Assembly (NCBI GenBank): GCA_046302855.1
Contig: JBKCHH010000057.1
Coordinates: 1-26,853 of the forward strand
DNA from: JBKCHH01 sp046302855
Lineage (GTDB): Bacteria; Pseudomonadota; Alphaproteobacteria; Rickettsiales; UBA8987
DNA length: 26,853 nt
Direction of reading: 5' to 3'
Program-made: the position numbers and the translations under genes
The notes under the pieces: generated by a model
What the model saw: the letters and a program-made list of their open reading frames with translations, nothing else
The model's database searches: none
Told to the model about the DNA's origin: nothing
Shown here: positions 1-7,555 of the stretch, piece by piece
Numbering within the stretch: position 1 is the stretch's first letter
How the letters are laid out: each line of letters opens with the position of its first letter

Positions 1-659
1 TTATCCTTATCTATAATATTGGTGTTAAGGGTAGTGAACCTGCCAGTTGGTTTTTTGTTAGTAGAGTTATTTTGGTTATGAATATAATAGGCAAGCTCCC
101 GCAGCTCATGCGTTTGACTACCCTGCAGAATAAGGTTTTGGTCACTAAAAAAATATTTCTCATATTTTTTTTTGAATTCATTTACCTTTTCGTAATTTTG
201 TTCAAACCACAAAAACCTTTGTTTGTATCTGCGGTTTAGATATTCCGCTTGAATGCTGGTTTCATTAAACTTTAAGGCTTTTCTAACTTCCGATAATATT
301 CTTTCTTCCTGAAAAGGTTTTTCAAGATATTCAAAGGCACCAATATTTATTGCCTTTTCAGCTATTTGCTTGGTGGCATGCCCACTTATTACAATCACTG
401 GAATAAAGGGGCATTTGGCTTGCACCTGCTCTAAAATACCAATGCCATCTAGCTTGGAATTTTTTAGCCAAATATCTAAAATTATAAGGGATGGGTAAGA
501 TTTTTCTATTGCCCTAAAGGCAGATTGGCTATCATGTGCTGTTGTTACGCTAAAACCGTTATCTGATAAAATATCTGAGAGTAATGAGCCTATATCTTTT
601 TCATCATCTACCACTAAAATATTGCCAATTAATTCGTGACTTGATGTTTTTTGCGTCAT
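1..659 (-). CDS. ntrX: NtrX-like response regulator, N-terminal part (runs off window edge)
   Basis: The reading frame starts at the ATG complementary to 657-659 and stays open to base 1, giving about 219 residues with no stop, so the C-terminus lies outside the window. Residues 12-130 form a receiver domain: acidic pair D18-D19, phosphoacceptor D62 in the LDIW context typical of NtrX, S92 in SGH, and K114 in KPF. After a linker, residues 149-212 align with the start of a sigma-54-activator AAA+ domain, but the P-loop position reads GSQTHELRE (180-188) and lacks the GK[S/T] of Walker A. In alphaproteobacteria NtrX is the partner of the NtrY membrane kinase and controls nitrogen and redox responses. 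NtrX is my best assignment from the receiver; the missing C-terminal half (HTH, GAFTGA loop) cannot be checked here. It is divergent from rplU with 96 bp between starts. Confidence 0.8.
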   Translation of the reverse strand, partial: MTQKTSSHELIGNILVVDDEKDIGSLLSDILSDNGFSVTTAHDSQSAFRAIEKSYPSLIILDIWLKNSKLDGIGILEQVQAKCPFIPVIVISGHATKQIAEKAINIGAFEYLEKPFQEERILSEVRKALKFNETSIQAEYLNRRYKQRFLWFEQNYEKVNEFKKKYEKYFFSDQNLILQGSQTHELRELAYYIHNQNNSTNKKPTGRFTTLNTNIIDKD

Positions 660-755
660 TTTTTATTATTTTTTCTCAACTACTACCAATATATTATTGA
701 CAATAGTTTTCATTTAGCTAATTAACTTGCCACTTCAATTTTATCAAGAGATATT

Positions 756-1067
756 ATGTTTGCGGTAATTGCATCTGGCGGAAAGCAGGTTTTAGTTCAA
801 GAAAACGCTGTTATTAAAGTAGAAAAACTAGAAGGGGCGGTGGGGGATGTTATAACCTTCAACCAAGTTTTAGCTATTGGTTCTACGGGTGAAAGAAAGG
901 TTGGCTCTCCATTTGTGGCAGGTGCTACGGTAGAGGCAGAAATTTTAAAGCAAGCAAAAGACGATAAGGTTATAATATTTAAGAAAAAAAGAAGGCATAA
1001 TTACAGAAGAAAAGTAGGGCATAGGCAGCAAATTACCCTTCTAAGGGTTAAATCAATTAAATCTTAA
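756..1067 (+). CDS. rplU: 50S ribosomal protein L21
   Basis: This 103-residue protein has the full length of bacterial L21, a 23S rRNA-binding protein of the large subunit. It begins with MFAVIASGGKQ (family signature YAVIxxGGKQ). The C-terminal half carries the basic KKRRHNYRRKVGHRQ block that contacts rRNA, followed by the conserved QITLLRV. An AGAG six bases before the ATG can serve as ribosome binding site. It is followed 19 bases later by rpmA, the usual bacterial L21-L27 pair, so the two are almost certainly co-transcribed. A TTGACA at 697-702 could be the -35 of its promoter, but no good -10 follows. Confidence 0.97.
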   Translation: MFAVIASGGKQVLVQENAVIKVEKLEGAVGDVITFNQVLAIGSTGERKVGSPFVAGATVEAEILKQAKDDKVIIFKKKRRHNYRRKVGHRQQITLLRVKSIKS

Positions 1068-1086
1068 CTATAGGGAGTAAAACACT

Positions 1087-1335
1087 ATGGCAACCAAGAA
1101 AGGCGGTGGCAGTACCAGAAACGGTCGCGATTCGATAGGAAGACGACTTGGCGTAAAAAAATTTGGTGGCGAGAAGGTAATTAGCGGAAATATTATTCTT
1201 CGCCAAAGGGGAACAAACTATCATCCAGGTAAAAATGTTGGTATGGGTAAAGACCACACTATTTTTGCCCTAGTAGAAGGTTCGGTTGTTTTTAAACAAG
1301 GGTTTAAAGATAGAATCTTCGTTTCAGTGGTTTAG
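1087..1335 (+). CDS. rpmA: 50S ribosomal protein L27
   Basis: This 82-residue protein is bacterial L27, whose N-terminal tail reaches the peptidyl-transferase centre. It opens with MATKKGGGSTRNGRDS, matching the proteobacterial form MAHKKGGGSTRNGRDS, with no Firmicutes-type cleavable extension. The core motif RRLGVKKFGGEKVISGNIILRQRG (interrupted here only for description) continues with GTNYHPGKNVGMGKDHT, all characteristic. A clear GGGAG lies about 8 bases before the ATG. It is the second gene of the rplU-rpmA pair. Downstream there is no further ribosomal or obgE gene; instead a palindromic interspersed repeat separates it from convergent recG. Confidence 0.97.
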   Translation: MATKKGGGSTRNGRDSIGRRLGVKKFGGEKVISGNIILRQRGTNYHPGKNVGMGKDHTIFALVEGSVVFKQGFKDRIFVSVV

Positions 1336-1393
1336 AGGGTGGTTCTCATTGTAGGGAAAGCTGTTATACCAATCGTTATAAATTAAGAAATCA

Positions 1394-1523
1394 GTCATTG
1401 CGAACGAGAGCTTTGCTCGAAGTGTGGCAATCCACAAAAATGGCTTTTCTTGCAAAAACTTGCCTGTTATCCAAGCTCTGCCTTGTTTATGGATTGCTTC
1501 GTCCTTTCAGTCCTCGCAATGAC
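1394..1523. repeat. Palindromic interspersed element, copy A (inverted relative to copies B and C)
   Basis: The 130-bp element is bounded by perfect 10-bp inverted repeats GTCATTGCGA (1394-1403) and TCGCAATGAC (1514-1523). Inside these are inner inverted repeats GCAATCCA (1427-1434) and TGGATTGC (1490-1497). Its reverse complement shares the internal core of copies B and C (GAGCTTGGAT, then AGTT..TTGC.AGAAA), so it was inserted in the opposite orientation. It fills most of the 195-bp gap between the convergent rpmA and recG genes, ending 7 bases from the recG stop. The terminal sequence resembles widespread rickettsial-type palindromic repeats; no transposase is nearby. Confidence 0.9.
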
Positions 1524-1530
1524 CAAATTC

Positions 1531-3639
1531 CTACACAGGCTTATATTCCAAAACCAAATCTAGGTTGAAGATTTTTAGTAAAAGTTCGTATTTGTTCTTT
1601 TCTTCTGCAGAACCATTTAAGTATCTATTAAATACCAGTTTAGAAAAGTCTCTAGCTTCGCTTAGCAAACTTATATGCTCTGGGAGTTTGGCAATTTTAA
1701 ATTCAGGAAAGCCACTTTGTTTTATACCTATCATATCACCTGCCCCCCTTAATTTTAAATCTTGCTCGGCAATGTAAAAGCCATCATCAGATGATTTTAT
1801 AATATTTAGCCTAGCGTAAGCCGTGGCGGAGATGTTTTTTTGATGGAGCAACATACAGTAAGATTGCTTGCTTCCTCTACCCACCCTACCCCTTAGCTGG
1901 TGCAGTTGTGCTAAACCAAACTGGTTGGCATCCTCTATAACCATTACCGTGGCATCGGCTACATCTACCCCAACCTCAATTATAGTGGTGCTTACCAATA
2001 GCTGATACTTGCCCTGTTTGAAATCGGCAATTTTTTTGTTAATTTCGGCATCCTTCATATTGCCGTGAATTAGGGCTACTTTGCTATCAAAAACTTTTTG
2101 TAGATGAGAAAACCTTTCTTTTACATTAGCGTAGGTATTTTCTTTTTTTTCCTCATCGTCTATTACCTCTTCAATTAGAGGGCATACCCAGTAGATTTTT
2201 TCACCACGGACAATTACCCTTTTTAGCCCTTCAATTAATTCCACTTCCTTCTCTTTAGAAATAAGGGAGGTAATTATTGGCAAACGATTAGACGGCTTTT
2301 GTTTTATGGTTGAAATTTCACTATCGCCATAAAGTATTAGGCTTAAACTTCTAGGAATTGGCGTGGCACTCATTAAAAGCAAATTTACTTCACTACCCTT
2401 TTTTAACAGCTCAATTCTTTGATAAACACCAAAGCGATGTTGCTCATCAATAACCGCAAATTTTAAGTTTTGAAACTCAACATCTTTTGAAAATAAACTA
2501 TGGGTTCCGATAATAATTTTTGCCTCACCGCTTTTAATTTCGCATAGTTTTTCCTCGCGTTTTTTACCCTTATCTTCACCCGTTAGTAAAATAATTTTCT
2601 CGCTTAGTTGCAGATGGTTTAAAATAAAGGCAAAGTTATTGTATATCTGTTCAGATAAAACATTGGTGGGTAGCATTATGCATGCCTGCCGATTGGTTTT
2701 AAGGGTGCAACTCAAAATGGCAAGCAGAGCAACTATGGTTTTGCCACTGCCAACATCGCCTTGCAATAAGCGATAGGTAATTTTTTCTGAAGATAAATCT
2801 TCTAGGATTTCTTTTAAGGCAGTAGTTTGATCGTCCGTTAGTTTGTATGGGAGCCTATTGGCCAATTGTAGCACAGCCCCTTTATCAAAATTTAGTTTTG
2901 CATTGGCGATGTTTTTATTAGAATCATTCTGCCACCTAGCTATTTTACTAGCCAGTTGATTTGCCAAAAGCTCATCAAAAGCAAGCCTTTGATAAAAAAT
3001 AGAATCATAATTAATATCATTTATATTTTTAGGAAAATGAATCGCCCTAAGGCTAGTAAAAAAGCTAGCGAACTGGTATTTTTTTATAAGGGCTTCATCT
3101 ATCCATTCCGTTATTTTTTCTGGAGCAGTTAATAGCTCCTCTAATAAAAAATGAATTAGCTTTTGAGTAATACCTTGTTTTATGCTATAAATTGCCTCCA
3201 AGCCCTTTATTTTTTCATAGGCTTCAATTGGGGCAACATAATCTGGGTGGATAATTTGCACCTCATCACCAAACCTATAGACCTTGCCTGAAACCACTTT
3301 TTTTGCCCCTTTAGGGAGCAGCGCTTTTATGTGAATTGGGTTTGCCTTAAAATAAACTAGATGAATAAACCCGCTTTCATTAAAGCAAATAACCTTAAAA
3401 GGCTCCCTATCAAACCTGCCCTTTTTCTCATTAATATAGTTCTGCACCTGAATTTTTATGGTGATAATATCGCCAGATTTTGCCTTAGGTATGGCTGGAT
3501 TATAAGTTCTATCAACAACTCTAAATGGCAAATGGAACAGTAAATCTATTTTTCTTTTTATGTTTAGCGAATAGAAAAGTGATGCCCTTTTTTCACCAAT
3601 AGACTTTACTTTTTTTATGTCTTCAAGAATGGCGGGCAT
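1531..3639 (-). CDS. recG: ATP-dependent DNA helicase RecG
   Basis: RecG remodels stalled replication forks and branch-migrates Holliday junctions in the cytoplasm. The 702-residue length fits the family (E. coli 693). The N-terminal wedge/OB region covers roughly residues 55-135. Helicase motifs are in order: Walker A GDVGSGKT at 294-301, DEQH at 398-401 (the usual RecG form of motif II), SATPIPR at 424-430, and QLRGRVGRG at 581-589. The gene follows the DUF1640 gene by 12 bases on the same strand, so they probably share a transcript. Its 3' end abuts repeat copy A. The start is the first ATG of the frame and gives the expected N-terminus with an HhH-like KVKSIGEKRASLF segment. Nothing is missing. 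Confidence 0.96.
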   Translation of the reverse strand: MPAILEDIKKVKSIGEKRASLFYSLNIKRKIDLLFHLPFRVVDRTYNPAIPKAKSGDIITIKIQVQNYINEKKGRFDREPFKVICFNESGFIHLVYFKANPIHIKALLPKGAKKVVSGKVYRFGDEVQIIHPDYVAPIEAYEKIKGLEAIYSIKQGITQKLIHFLLEELLTAPEKITEWIDEALIKKYQFASFFTSLRAIHFPKNINDINYDSIFYQRLAFDELLANQLASKIARWQNDSNKNIANAKLNFDKGAVLQLANRLPYKLTDDQTTALKEILEDLSSEKITYRLLQGDVGSGKTIVALLAILSCTLKTNRQACIMLPTNVLSEQIYNNFAFILNHLQLSEKIILLTGEDKGKKREEKLCEIKSGEAKIIIGTHSLFSKDVEFQNLKFAVIDEQHRFGVYQRIELLKKGSEVNLLLMSATPIPRSLSLILYGDSEISTIKQKPSNRLPIITSLISKEKEVELIEGLKRVIVRGEKIYWVCPLIEEVIDDEEKKENTYANVKERFSHLQKVFDSKVALIHGNMKDAEINKKIADFKQGKYQLLVSTTIIEVGVDVADATVMVIEDANQFGLAQLHQLRGRVGRGSKQSYCMLLHQKNISATAYARLNIIKSSDDGFYIAEQDLKLRGAGDMIGIKQSGFPEFKIAKLPEHISLLSEARDFSKLVFNRYLNGSAEEKNKYELLLKIFNLDLVLEYKPV

Positions 3640-3651
3640 AATTCGCCCTAA

Positions 3652-3960
3652 CTAGTTAAAAACCTTTAACATGGCAAACAGAACACCAACTGCAATTACT
3701 AACATTCCACCCATCTTTGTAGTAATTGATTTTTCTAATACTTGACATTGTAGAAAAAACTCTGCTCTAAATTGCCTTAGTTCGGCTCTTATTTCAGCCA
3801 GTTCTTTTTTTACATCGGAAATATCATTTGTATTTTTTTCTATACTAACCGTGCTATTCACAACTTGAAAAGATTGAATAAAAACCTCTGCCTGCTTATC
3901 TGTTATGCCAACAGATAACAAGCGTTTGTAGGTTGGAAATGTATCTACCTGTGGAATCAT
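3652..3960 (-). CDS. DUF1640-like coiled-coil membrane protein
   Basis: This 102-residue protein begins with YKRLLSVGITDKQAEVFIQSF (residues 11-31, shown only as a motif), which resembles the DUF1640/CCDC90 pattern of a short helical module followed by a coiled coil. Residues about 45-75 are heptad-like and rich in E, K, R and L. A single hydrophobic segment at 83-100 is a C-terminal membrane anchor. Related bacterial proteins are small, membrane-anchored and of unknown function; the mitochondrial relatives include regulators of the calcium uniporter, which should not be carried over. The gene is immediately upstream of recG (12 bp), suggesting co-transcription without a clear functional link. 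Assignment rests on domain architecture and the N-terminal motif, so the family call is moderately sure and the function is unknown. Confidence 0.75.
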   Translation of the reverse strand: MIPQVDTFPTYKRLLSVGITDKQAEVFIQSFQVVNSTVSIEKNTNDISDVKKELAEIRAELRQFRAEFFLQCQVLEKSITTKMGGMLVIAVGVLFAMLKVFN

Positions 3961-3968
3961 ACCCTATT

Positions 3969-3997
3969 TATATATTTCAAATGTTAAAAAATTGCAA
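3969..3997 (-). promoter_or_regulatory. Candidate promoter for DUF1640-recG
   Basis: On the minus strand TTGCAA (complement of 3992-3997) is followed after exactly 17 bases by TATATA (3969-3974). The -10 lies only 8 bases from the start codon at 3958-3960, so a transcript from it would be nearly leaderless. Seen by eye only; AT-rich sequence makes chance matches common. Confidence 0.35.
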
Positions 3998-4021
3998 CAA
4001 TTTATACTATTTTTGAATAAT
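3992..4021 (+). promoter_or_regulatory. Candidate promoter for the lipoprotein-fliM unit
   Basis: The same palindromic hexamer TTGCAA (3992-3997) read on the plus strand is followed after 18 bases by AATAAT (4016-4021), five of six matches to the -10 consensus. It would give a leader of about 50 bases before the ATG at 4081. An AAGGA lies at 4064-4068, about 12 bases upstream of the ATG. Low certainty because of the AT-rich background. Confidence 0.35.
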
Positions 4022-4080
4022 TCTTGATATTAGTAAAATAAAAAATATCCTCTACTACTATTAAGGAATAGGTAATTCGA

Positions 4081-5178
4081 ATGAATAGGTTTTTATATAT
4101 TTTTTTGTTAATTCCTTTGTTTGTTGCCTCTTGTAAAGATGTACCAAGGGCTTCTAATTCCCTATGTGCTGGGCCAAAGCCAGTAAAATGTTATGCTCCA
4201 GAACCTTATTTTGCAGGTGCTCCACCAAGACCCCAAGCTAATGATTGCTTATCTAACAACTCTTGTGGGCAGAATAAATATGTAATGCCAGGTGATAACG
4301 CCCCCCTTCCTAGAAGAGGGGTTGAATTTGCCCCAGTGAATCCTCAAGCCCCACCATCACAACAACAAAGACCGCAAGGCTCTTCTTTAGATATTAAGAT
4401 AAATACAGGCGTAAATACAGGTGATGCCTTTCAAGAACAAGAAGACGCGCCATCTTCTCAAATAGCATTAACTACGCCAGTATTTGTTAAACCACCTGAA
4501 TATAAGGAATATTCCGCCAAGGCAAATGAGCTAGATAGTAAAATAGCAAACCTTGTGCCATCTATTAATACCAAAAAAATAAATAAATCTGCCATGTTAA
4601 ACCCTTATGAGCAGGTTCTTTATACTAAATCTGCTACTATCCCGCTAAATAATGAAGGGGTGCAGGAAGAAGAAAAACAGGCAATAAAAGCTGTGCCAAA
4701 CATTACTAAAACCACTAGCTCTATTATAAAAGATTCTGCCCCTTCTATACAGGAGCAATATTCTTTAGAGAACTTCAAAAAAAATAATCCAAACTTTTTT
4801 TCTAATACTTCAAGGGAAGATATTAAATATCAAAAATATAATTTTGCCGAGGCTTCATCTAATGCGTCATCCCATACTGAAGATGTTGAAAAGCCCGCAG
4901 AAAAACTAGAAACAAAAACAGAGCCATCGATAGAGAAGCCAGTTGAAAAAAATAGTGAACAAAAATTCCTAGATCCAAACCCATCAACCTCTATAAAGGA
5001 TAGTGTTATAGATGATGAAGATTATCAAAGAAACAAGGAAGAGCAAAAAAAAGAAATAGCCCCGCCCAAAGAAATAAAAAGTTCTGAACCTAAACTGGAA
5101 CAAAAAAAGGTAGAGGCTATTCGCACCTCCAAAGAAAATCCTGAAATTCCAAAACTCCCACCCCTACCTAGCTTTTAA
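4081..5178 (+). CDS. Proline/glutamate/lysine-rich lipoprotein upstream of fliM
   Basis: The 365-residue product starts with a signal peptide (MNRFLYIFLLIPLFVAS) ending in lipobox VASC, so C18 would be lipidated. K19 at position +2 does not fit the Asp retention rule, suggesting outer-membrane sorting. Residues 29-62 hold four further cysteines in a Pro/Gly-rich stretch. The rest is low in hydrophobic residues, with Q/P-rich (87-100) and strongly E/K/P-rich (about 265-365) segments, ending in PKLPPLPSF, so it is probably disordered and periplasm-spanning. I do not recognise a family. Only 7 bases separate it from fliM, so it is very probably in the same operon; a role in the flagellum or its interaction with the cell wall is an inference from position alone. 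No paralogue is in the window. Confidence 0.8.
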   Translation: MNRFLYIFLLIPLFVASCKDVPRASNSLCAGPKPVKCYAPEPYFAGAPPRPQANDCLSNNSCGQNKYVMPGDNAPLPRRGVEFAPVNPQAPPSQQQRPQGSSLDIKINTGVNTGDAFQEQEDAPSSQIALTTPVFVKPPEYKEYSAKANELDSKIANLVPSINTKKINKSAMLNPYEQVLYTKSATIPLNNEGVQEEEKQAIKAVPNITKTTSSIIKDSAPSIQEQYSLENFKKNNPNFFSNTSREDIKYQKYNFAEASSNASSHTEDVEKPAEKLETKTEPSIEKPVEKNSEQKFLDPNPSTSIKDSVIDDEDYQRNKEEQKKEIAPPKEIKSSEPKLEQKKVEAIRTSKENPEIPKLPPLPSF

Positions 5179-5185
5179 AAAAATT

Positions 5186-6223
5186 ATGGCAGAAGAAGCA
5201 CAAAATACTAACCCAGCTACCGCTACTACACCCCCTCCTCAACCCCCGCCACAAGCTAGTGCTGGTGCCGAAGATTCTGCCATAGAATCAATTTTAGGAA
5301 TTAATCAAAAAAGTAATAGGGATAAAACTGGGCTAGATGTTCTAATTGAAAGGTCTAAAGAAACCTACGAAAAATTGCCAATGCTTGAGGTGATTTTTGA
5401 TAGTTATGTTCTCTCCATCTCAACCTCGCTTAGAAGTTTAACCGCAGAAAATGTGAATGTTAACCTTGTTTCCATTAAGTCTATTCGCTTTGAAGACTAT
5501 ATAAATTCTGTGCCAATGCCAGCCATTATGGTAATTTTTCAAGCAGTGGAGTGGGAAAATTTGGGGCTAGTAACAATAGATTCTAACCTAACTTACGCCT
5601 TAATAGATATTTTGCTGGGTGGGGCAAGAAATGGCAAAAGATTATCGCTCGTAGATGGCAGACCCTTTACCCTAATAGAGCAAGAAATAGTAAAAAACAC
5701 CACTAAGGTAATGCTAGATGATTTATCTTCCGCTTTTAACATTGTTGCCCCAGTTAGCTTTCGCTTTGAAAGGCTAGAAAACAACCCTCGCTTTGCTACC
5801 ATAACTAGGCCATCTAACGCCGTTATTATGGCATCCGTTAAAATTAATATGAATGATAGTGGCGGAGTGGCAGAATTTGTTTTGCCCTACACTACTATTG
5901 AGCCAGTAAAAGAACTACTTTTACAAATGTTTGCCGGTGAAGCCATTGGTAATGATGACTCTTGGAAAATTACCCTTTCTGATGAGATAAAACAAAGCGA
6001 AGTAAAAATTTCTGCCGAGCTTGGCAAAAAGAATATTTCTTTAAAAGAATTATCTTCCTTAAAGGTTGGTAGCACCCTAATTTTAGATAAGGATAGGGAA
6101 GAGCCAATAAAACTAACCTATAGAGATATTCCCATTTTTATGGGCAAAATTGGCTCTTTTAGAAAAAACTACGCCGTAAATATTTCCCAAAAATTCGAAA
6201 GGGATATAAAAAATATTTTTTGA
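5186..6223 (+). CDS. fliM: Flagellar motor switch protein FliM
   Basis: FliM forms the C-ring of the flagellar motor with FliG and FliN and binds CheY-P through its N-terminus. The 345-residue length fits the family. Residues 1-32 are a proline/alanine-rich leader; SAIESILGI (about 32-40) stands where the CheY-binding EIDALL motif usually lies and is only a weak match. The middle domain (about 60-250) includes the typical FEDYINSVPMPAIM and a segment with LIDILLGG. The C-terminal SpoA/FliN-like domain is at about 257-340. No ribosome binding site precedes the ATG, which suggests translational coupling to the lipoprotein gene 7 bases upstream. The gene converges on purD. No other C-ring gene is adjacent, so the flagellar genes are dispersed in this genome; DUF6468 and ChpT are found at 12-14 kb. 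Confidence 0.93.
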   Translation: MAEEAQNTNPATATTPPPQPPPQASAGAEDSAIESILGINQKSNRDKTGLDVLIERSKETYEKLPMLEVIFDSYVLSISTSLRSLTAENVNVNLVSIKSIRFEDYINSVPMPAIMVIFQAVEWENLGLVTIDSNLTYALIDILLGGARNGKRLSLVDGRPFTLIEQEIVKNTTKVMLDDLSSAFNIVAPVSFRFERLENNPRFATITRPSNAVIMASVKINMNDSGGVAEFVLPYTTIEPVKELLLQMFAGEAIGNDDSWKITLSDEIKQSEVKISAELGKKNISLKELSSLKVGSTLILDKDREEPIKLTYRDIPIFMGKIGSFRKNYAVNISQKFERDIKNIF

Positions 6224-6253
6224 GGGCAGGCTATAGTGAGCATACAATAACCT

Positions 6254-7540
6254 TCAAAAAAACCAGCCCTTATCCTTTGCCTTTAGCCCAATATCTTTTC
6301 TATAAAAGCCATTTGGCCATACTATCTGGCTAATGTTGTTATAGATGATTTTTCTTGCCTTGGCATAGCTACTTGCCACTGCCACCACATTTAAAACCCT
6401 GCCACCAATGGCGAAAATTTTGCCAGATTCTTTTTTTGTGCCAGCATGCAGAATATCTAAGCCATCCGCACTAATAGTTTCTAAATTTTTTATTTCGGTA
6501 TTGGTTTTATAGTTTTCAGGATAACCCTTTGCGGCATATACTACGCACATGGCTTTTTTGTTTGAATAGCTTAGCTTTAGCGGTTTTTTATCACATACAA
6601 ATTCAATTAAATCAAAAAAATCATTTTTGATTAGAGGCAGAAAAACTTGCGTTTCAGGGTCGCCAAAGCGACAGTTGATTTCAATCAGGTAAGGCTCTTC
6701 CTTTACAAGCATAATTCCTGCAAAAATTATCCCCTTATATTCAATTTTTTCTTGGCTGAAGGCGTTAAAAAGCGGGGTGATAATGCGGTTCATTATTTTA
6801 TCTTTTTGCACCTTATCAATTATGGTAGAGGGAGAAAAGCTACCCATTCCGCCAGTGTTTGGCCCCTTATCATCATCATTTGCCCTTTTATAATCCTCCG
6901 CCGTTGCCAAGAACAGAACCTGCTTTTCGTTAGCTATGGCGAAAAAGCTAGCCTCTGAACCATCTAGAAACTCTTCAATAACCACCTTTTGACTAGCCTC
7001 ACCAAACTTGCCATTAAAAAAATCTTTGATGGTGGAAAGTGCCTCTTTGTGCGTGTGAGCAATTACCACCCCCTTGCCACCCGCCAAGCCATCTGCCTTA
7101 ATTACTATTGGCAGAGGGTGGTTTTTGGCATATGCAATTGCTTGTTTTTCAGATGAGAAATTCTTATATTTTGCGGTTGGAATATTATATTTTTGGGCAA
7201 TATCTTTCATAAACTGCTTGGAACCTTCTATTAAAGCCCCTGCCTTTTTTGGGCCAAAAACCTTTATGGAGCTTTTTTCCAGCACATCTACAATACCTTC
7301 CATTAAAAAAGCCTCTGAACCAACTACCACATAGTGAACCTCATTCTTTTTGCAAAAATGAACTATTGTTGAGAAATCTTTTAAATCGATTCCATCTGCC
7401 AAAATAGCATCTTGCAAAACCCCAGCATTGGCAGGGTAAGCATATATTTTAGCCACTTTTTTTGATTGAAGCAGTTTTTTTACAATGGCATGCTCCCTGC
7501 CACCACTACCAATTACTAGGATATTTTCCTTCTTTTCCAT
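6254..7540 (-). CDS. purD: Phosphoribosylamine-glycine ligase (GAR synthetase)
   Basis: PurD joins phosphoribosylamine and glycine with ATP in step two of purine synthesis. The protein has 428 residues (E. coli 429). The N-terminal domain begins with ILVIGSGGREHAIV (7-20), the PurD signature. The ATP-grasp domain follows, with KADGLAGGKGVVIA and the region EEFLDGSEAS, then the loop DDDKGPNTGGMGSFSP and the metal-site region EINCRFGDPETQ. The C-terminal domain contains GYPENY and IFAIGGRVLNVVA. The ATG at 7538-7540 gives the standard N-terminus. It lies 15 bases after the ccmA-like gene on the same strand and is probably co-transcribed. Its presence argues for a purine-prototrophic organism and against Rickettsia proper, which lacks this pathway. 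Confidence 0.97.
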   Translation of the reverse strand: MEKKENILVIGSGGREHAIVKKLLQSKKVAKIYAYPANAGVLQDAILADGIDLKDFSTIVHFCKKNEVHYVVVGSEAFLMEGIVDVLEKSSIKVFGPKKAGALIEGSKQFMKDIAQKYNIPTAKYKNFSSEKQAIAYAKNHPLPIVIKADGLAGGKGVVIAHTHKEALSTIKDFFNGKFGEASQKVVIEEFLDGSEASFFAIANEKQVLFLATAEDYKRANDDDKGPNTGGMGSFSPSTIIDKVQKDKIMNRIITPLFNAFSQEKIEYKGIIFAGIMLVKEEPYLIEINCRFGDPETQVFLPLIKNDFFDLIEFVCDKKPLKLSYSNKKAMCVVYAAKGYPENYKTNTEIKNLETISADGLDILHAGTKKESGKIFAIGGRVLNVVAVASSYAKARKIIYNNISQIVWPNGFYRKDIGLKAKDKGWFF

Positions 7541-7555
7541 ATTTTTTTTGAGTTA

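Noticed and set aside
697..725. TTGACA at 697-702 as promoter of rplU-rpmA
   Set aside because: The -35 match is perfect, but the sequences 16 to 18 bases downstream match the -10 consensus at only two or three positions, so I did not annotate a promoter.
6647..7334. Plus-strand open frames opposite purD
   Set aside because: These are shadows of a strongly conserved gene on the other strand and contain no recognisable domains.
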